From the NCBI RefSeq assembly GCF_000092245.1, contig NC_014166.1, positions 1,302,001-1,366,000 of the forward strand: a stretch of DNA of 64,000 nt. The letters run 5' to 3'. The notes beneath the pieces are model-generated. The model worked only from the letters and a program-made list of their open reading frames with translations. It was not told the origin of the DNA and did not search any database. Made by a program: the position numbers and the translations under genes. The DNA is from Arcobacter nitrofigilis DSM 7299. GTDB lineage: Bacteria > Campylobacterota > Campylobacteria > Campylobacterales > Arcobacteraceae. Below are positions 61,573 to 64,000 of this stretch, one piece after another. The first letter of the stretch is position 1, and every line of letters begins with the position of its first letter.

Positions 61573-61974
61573 ATGTTATTAATGAAATTAGAAACTAAAG
61601 AAAAGTTTGCTTTTTTACAGTTGGCTCAACATCTAGCAAGAGTTGATGGGGAATATGGAAATCGAGAACAAGATGTTATTGATGAATATTGTGTTGAAAT
61701 GGGAATTGATAAACCAAGATTTTTTAATGAAGCTGATTTTAATTTAGATGAAATACTTTGTTCTTTTAAATCAAAAAAAAGTAAAAGAATTGTTATTTTA
61801 GAACTTATGATTTTAGTTCATATTGATGACAAATTTGATAAAAAAGAGCATGAATTGACTAAAAAAATAGTTGATTCTTTCAAAATTAATGATAAAGATT
61901 TAAAATATTTTTCTTTTTGGGGAAAAGCTGTTTCTTCTTTATATGAACAAGGTAAACTTTTTATTGAAGATTAA
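61573..61974 (+). CDS. TerB-like domain protein
   Basis: A 133-aa all-helical protein resembling the TerB/DjlA-N domain: 'FAFLQLAQHLARVDGEYGNREQDVIDEYC' and 'LELMILVHIDDKFDKKEHELTKKIV' give the repeated 'D...E' acidic pattern of this metal-binding fold. The role is unknown. The gene starts 76 bp after livF and its end overlaps a convergent VOC gene by 4 bp. Confidence 0.65.
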   Translation: MLLMKLETKEKFAFLQLAQHLARVDGEYGNREQDVIDEYCVEMGIDKPRFFNEADFNLDEILCSFKSKKSKRIVILELMILVHIDDKFDKKEHELTKKIVDSFKINDKDLKYFSFWGKAVSSLYEQGKLFIED

Positions 61975-62342
61975 TAAGATATTTTTGCATAGATCTGAAA
62001 TAGGTGACTATTTGGATCTATGAAAAATATCTCTTTTTTAGAAGAGCTTTGTCTTACTTTCTTATTATTTAATTCATTTATATTATCACCAAATAACAAC
62101 TTCTCTTTTTTTATATTTACAATTAGTTCATCAAATGAAGTTTCATCTACTTCAAAAACATAATGATTGTTTGTATACTCTTGGGTCTCTTCTAATTCAA
62201 ACTTTAATTTTTCATTTACAGTTACAATAATATTTTTATTTTCAGCTTTTACAGATTTAAAATTGAAGATTCTTTTATAGAAATTTTTAGCAATTACAGA
62301 ATCGATACAAGGAACAATAAAATGTACAAGATTGATATTCAT
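61971..62342 (-). CDS. VOC-family (glyoxalase/bleomycin-resistance-like) protein
   Basis: A 123-aa protein of the vicinal oxygen chelate fold: 'LVHFIVPCIDSVIAKNFYKRIFNFKSVKA' is the first beta-alpha-beta module and 'KEIFFIDPNSHLFQIYAKI' the last strands. The metal ligands are not all obvious, so activity is not predicted. Confidence 0.8.
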   Translation of the reverse strand: MNINLVHFIVPCIDSVIAKNFYKRIFNFKSVKAENKNIIVTVNEKLKFELEETQEYTNNHYVFEVDETSFDELIVNIKKEKLLFGDNINELNNKKVRQSSSKKEIFFIDPNSHLFQIYAKISY

Positions 62343-62429
62343 GACTTAAACCTTAGTTATTTCTTTATTATTATACATCATATGTATAAAATTTATTGTA
62401 ATAGTTATAAAATTTAGATAAAATCACGC

Positions 62430-62630
62430 ATGGAAATAAATGAAATACTTAATATGCAAATAGATAAACTATTAGAAGATTATGAATTATTAAAATCTAA
62501 AAATCAATACCTTACAATAGAACTTGAAAAATTAAAGAATAAAAATGATGAATTAATTAGAAATAATCAAGATATGCTTTTAAAAATTGATAGTACTTTA
62601 ACTTTAACAAAGGCAAAGAATGGAGAATAA
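62430..62630 (+). CDS. Small coiled-coil protein, 66 aa
   Basis: A 66-aa protein that is almost entirely heptad-like helix ('LLEDYELLKSKNQYLTIELEKLKNKNDELI'), reminiscent of ZapB-type or other small coiled-coil factors; I cannot assign it. It overlaps the next gene by 11 nt, and the group 62430-63293 is tightly packed upstream of priA. Confidence 0.6.
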   Translation: MEINEILNMQIDKLLEDYELLKSKNQYLTIELEKLKNKNDELIRNNQDMLLKIDSTLTLTKAKNGE

Positions 62631-62835
62631 AAAACTTACATTTCACATTGATAATATGGCATATAGCATTAATGTAGACCCAAAACTAGAGATGGAATTA
62701 ACAAAGTTTTTATCTCCAGATAGATCACATACTACAAAAGAACTTTTATACGCTTACCTTTGTAAATCCCAAGAACATTTTACTTTTAAAGAAGAAGTAG
62801 AAAAAATATCAAGTAAACTTCCCAAACTTTCATGA
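62620..62835 (+). CDS. Small conserved protein, 71 aa
   Basis: A 71-aa protein ('KLTFHIDNMAYSINVDPKLEMELTKFL'-type start, then 'HTTKELLYAYLCKSQEHF'), with no recognised motif. It overlaps the coiled-coil gene by 11 nt and the prepilin-like gene by 4 nt, which suggests one operon. Function unknown. Confidence 0.6.
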   Translation: MENKKLTFHIDNMAYSINVDPKLEMELTKFLSPDRSHTTKELLYAYLCKSQEHFTFKEEVEKISSKLPKLS

Positions 62836-63293
62836 AAAAAGCTTTTTCCCTATTAGAAATAATTGTTGTTGTTTTAATAGTTGGATTATTGGGAGCCTTT
62901 GCTATAAATAAATATTTTTACTCAGTAGATAAATCAAATCAATTTAAAATAAAATCAGAAGTTGCACTTATAAATGAGGCTATAACTAGAACTTATTCAA
63001 ATCAAGTATTATTGGGTAATTCGACTTTTACTTTAGATAGATTGGATGATGCTTCAATAAATACAGCAAGTGAATCATTATTTATAGGTTACAATGAATA
63101 TATTTTGTTAGATATTGTTATTTTATCAACTTCTGAAGATAAAAAAGAACTGGGGAAGTGGATAAAAACTTCACAAACAAGTTATAAAGTGTATCTTTCA
63201 AAGGATAAGGCTATAACTTTTAAATTTGATAATGATGAGGGTACTTTTGCTTGTAAAAAAAGTGATGAAATTTGTAAAGAGTTTATGAAATGA
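62832..63293 (+). CDS. Prepilin-like protein with N-terminal cleavage/methylation motif
   Basis: A 153-aa type IV pilin-like/pseudopilin protein. The N-terminus 'KKAFSLLEIIVVVLIVGLLGAFAI' has the prepilin peptidase pattern (basic leader, cleavage before Phe, Glu at +5, hydrophobic helix), with Ala rather than the usual Gly at -1. Two Cys at the C-terminus ('FACKKSDEICKEF') could form a disulfide. It overlaps priA by 4 nt. Confidence 0.85.
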   Translation: MKKAFSLLEIIVVVLIVGLLGAFAINKYFYSVDKSNQFKIKSEVALINEAITRTYSNQVLLGNSTFTLDRLDDASINTASESLFIGYNEYILLDIVILSTSEDKKELGKWIKTSQTSYKVYLSKDKAITFKFDNDEGTFACKKSDEICKEFMK

Positions 63294-64000
63294 GTTTTTA
63301 TTATGAATTAGCACTGTTAAAGTCACCTTTGGATAATTTGACTTATTGTAGTGATGTAAATATAGAAATTGGAACACTAGTAGAAGTCTCTTTGCAAAGA
63401 AGAAAAGTCTTATCAAAAGCAGTAGTTGTAAAAGAGGTTGAAAAGCCATCTTTTAAGTGTACAACAATTCAAACAATTACAAATCTTTTTTACTCTACAG
63501 AGATGATTAAAATAGCTACTTTTACCTCTATGTATTATGTTTCTTCACTTGGTGAAGCTTTATCTTTATTTATTCCTTTTGATAAAATTGTAATAAAAAA
63601 TAATGAGAAATATAAAGTTAAATCAAATATTCTTTTATCAAAAGAGCAAGAAGAAGCATATAACTTTTGTTTAGAACACAAACAAGCTTTACTTTTTGCA
63701 AACACAGGTGCAGGTAAAACAGAAATTTATATTAAAACAATAGAAAAATATCTAAATGAAGATAAACAAGCTATTCTTCTTATGCCTGAAATCTCTTTGA
63801 CTCCACAGATGCAAAATAGATTAGAGAAAGTATTTAAAGAAAAAGTTGCCATTTGGCACTCAAAAATTACTAAAAAAAGAAAAGAAGAGATAATAAAAAA
63901 AGTTTTATCAGGTGAGATAAAACTATTAGCAGGTGCTAGATCAGCTCTGTTTTTACCATTAGATAATTTGGGCTTGATAATTGTTGATGAAGAGCATGAT
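63290..64000 (+). CDS. priA: Primosomal protein N' (PriA helicase), 5' part
   Basis: The first 237 codons are visible; the rest lies beyond the window. After an N-terminal DNA-binding region comes the helicase core: Walker A 'ANTGAGKTEIY' (about residue 139-149), 'LMPEISLTPQM', 'WHSKITKKRK', and 'GARSALFLPLDNLGLIIVDEEHD' with the DEEH Walker B. Each is characteristic of PriA, which restarts stalled replication forks. The ATG overlaps the prepilin-like gene's stop (ATGA). Confidence 0.93.
   Translation, partial: MSFYYELALLKSPLDNLTYCSDVNIEIGTLVEVSLQRRKVLSKAVVVKEVEKPSFKCTTIQTITNLFYSTEMIKIATFTSMYYVSSLGEALSLFIPFDKIVIKNNEKYKVKSNILLSKEQEEAYNFCLEHKQALLFANTGAGKTEIYIKTIEKYLNEDKQAILLMPEISLTPQMQNRLEKVFKEKVAIWHSKITKKRKEEIIKKVLSGEIKLLAGARSALFLPLDNLGLIIVDEEHD

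Noticed and set aside
62832-63293. Ala at -1 of the prepilin motif as a sign of a non-functional gene
   Set aside because: Ala at -1 is known in some functional pseudopilins, and the rest of the motif and helix is intact.
1-64000. CRISPR arrays, tRNA/rRNA genes, prophage or intact insertion sequences
   Set aside because: No spaced direct repeats, tRNA-like cloverleafs, rRNA segments, phage structural genes or active transposases with inverted ends were found by reading.

Overview
The window is AT-rich DNA (roughly 70% A+T) from a Campylobacterota bacterium, most likely an Arcobacter-type organism (Arcobacteraceae). The basis is codon use, bare TATAAT promoters without a clear -35 box, and gene content: Wolinella-type hydABCDE hydrogenase operons, AcnB, an unusual fatty-acid degradation operon, a LivJHMGF transporter and many small conserved Campylobacterota proteins. 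No rRNA, tRNA, CRISPR array, prophage or intact insertion sequence was seen. The first gene (ABC exporter) and the last gene (PriA) are cut by the window edges.

Layout. 1-8.3 kb: housekeeping and small genes (HAD phosphatase, M23 and M48 peptidases, YebC, a Bcp-like peroxiredoxin, an EamA exporter), with one DUF3108 gene broken by a 1-nt frameshift in an A7 tract. 7.8-17.9 kb (minus strand): a tight six-gene beta-oxidation operon (acyl-CoA synthetase, thiolase, FadJ-like bifunctional enzyme, FadE-like dehydrogenase, a PlsC-alpha/beta-hydrolase fusion, a thioesterase). It diverges from acnB across a 386-bp region holding six copies of TTGTAC/GTACAA. 20.9-26.5 kb (minus): a DeoR-type repressor, a glycerol-3-phosphate/sugar-type ABC importer and a HAD-IIA phosphatase in one operon.

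26.6-54.8 kb is the hydrogen-metabolism island. It starts with a TetR-family regulator translationally overlapped with a group-2-like [NiFe] hydrogenase whose large subunit ends exactly at the active-site His, as in H2-sensing HupUV/HoxBC. Two complete group-1 uptake hydrogenase operons follow (hydABCDE x2, each with a HypF-like HydE), then hypF, a chemoreceptor, several small genes, and a hypBCD-GATase-hypE-hypA operon. Seven palindromes of the form ATGAAY-N4-RTTCAT (five close matches, two degenerate) lie upstream of the TetR gene, both hydrogenase operons and hypB, and essentially nowhere else that I noticed. I infer a regulon in which the sensor hydrogenase and TetR protein control hydrogenase synthesis. 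The first uptake enzyme and the sensor lack the second cysteine of the usual proximal-cluster CxxC; the second uptake enzyme keeps it.

54.9-64 kb: a Cache-GGDEF diguanylate cyclase, a branched-chain amino-acid ABC transporter (livJ, terminator, livHMGF), a TerB-like protein, a VOC protein, two small proteins, a prepilin-like protein and the start of priA.
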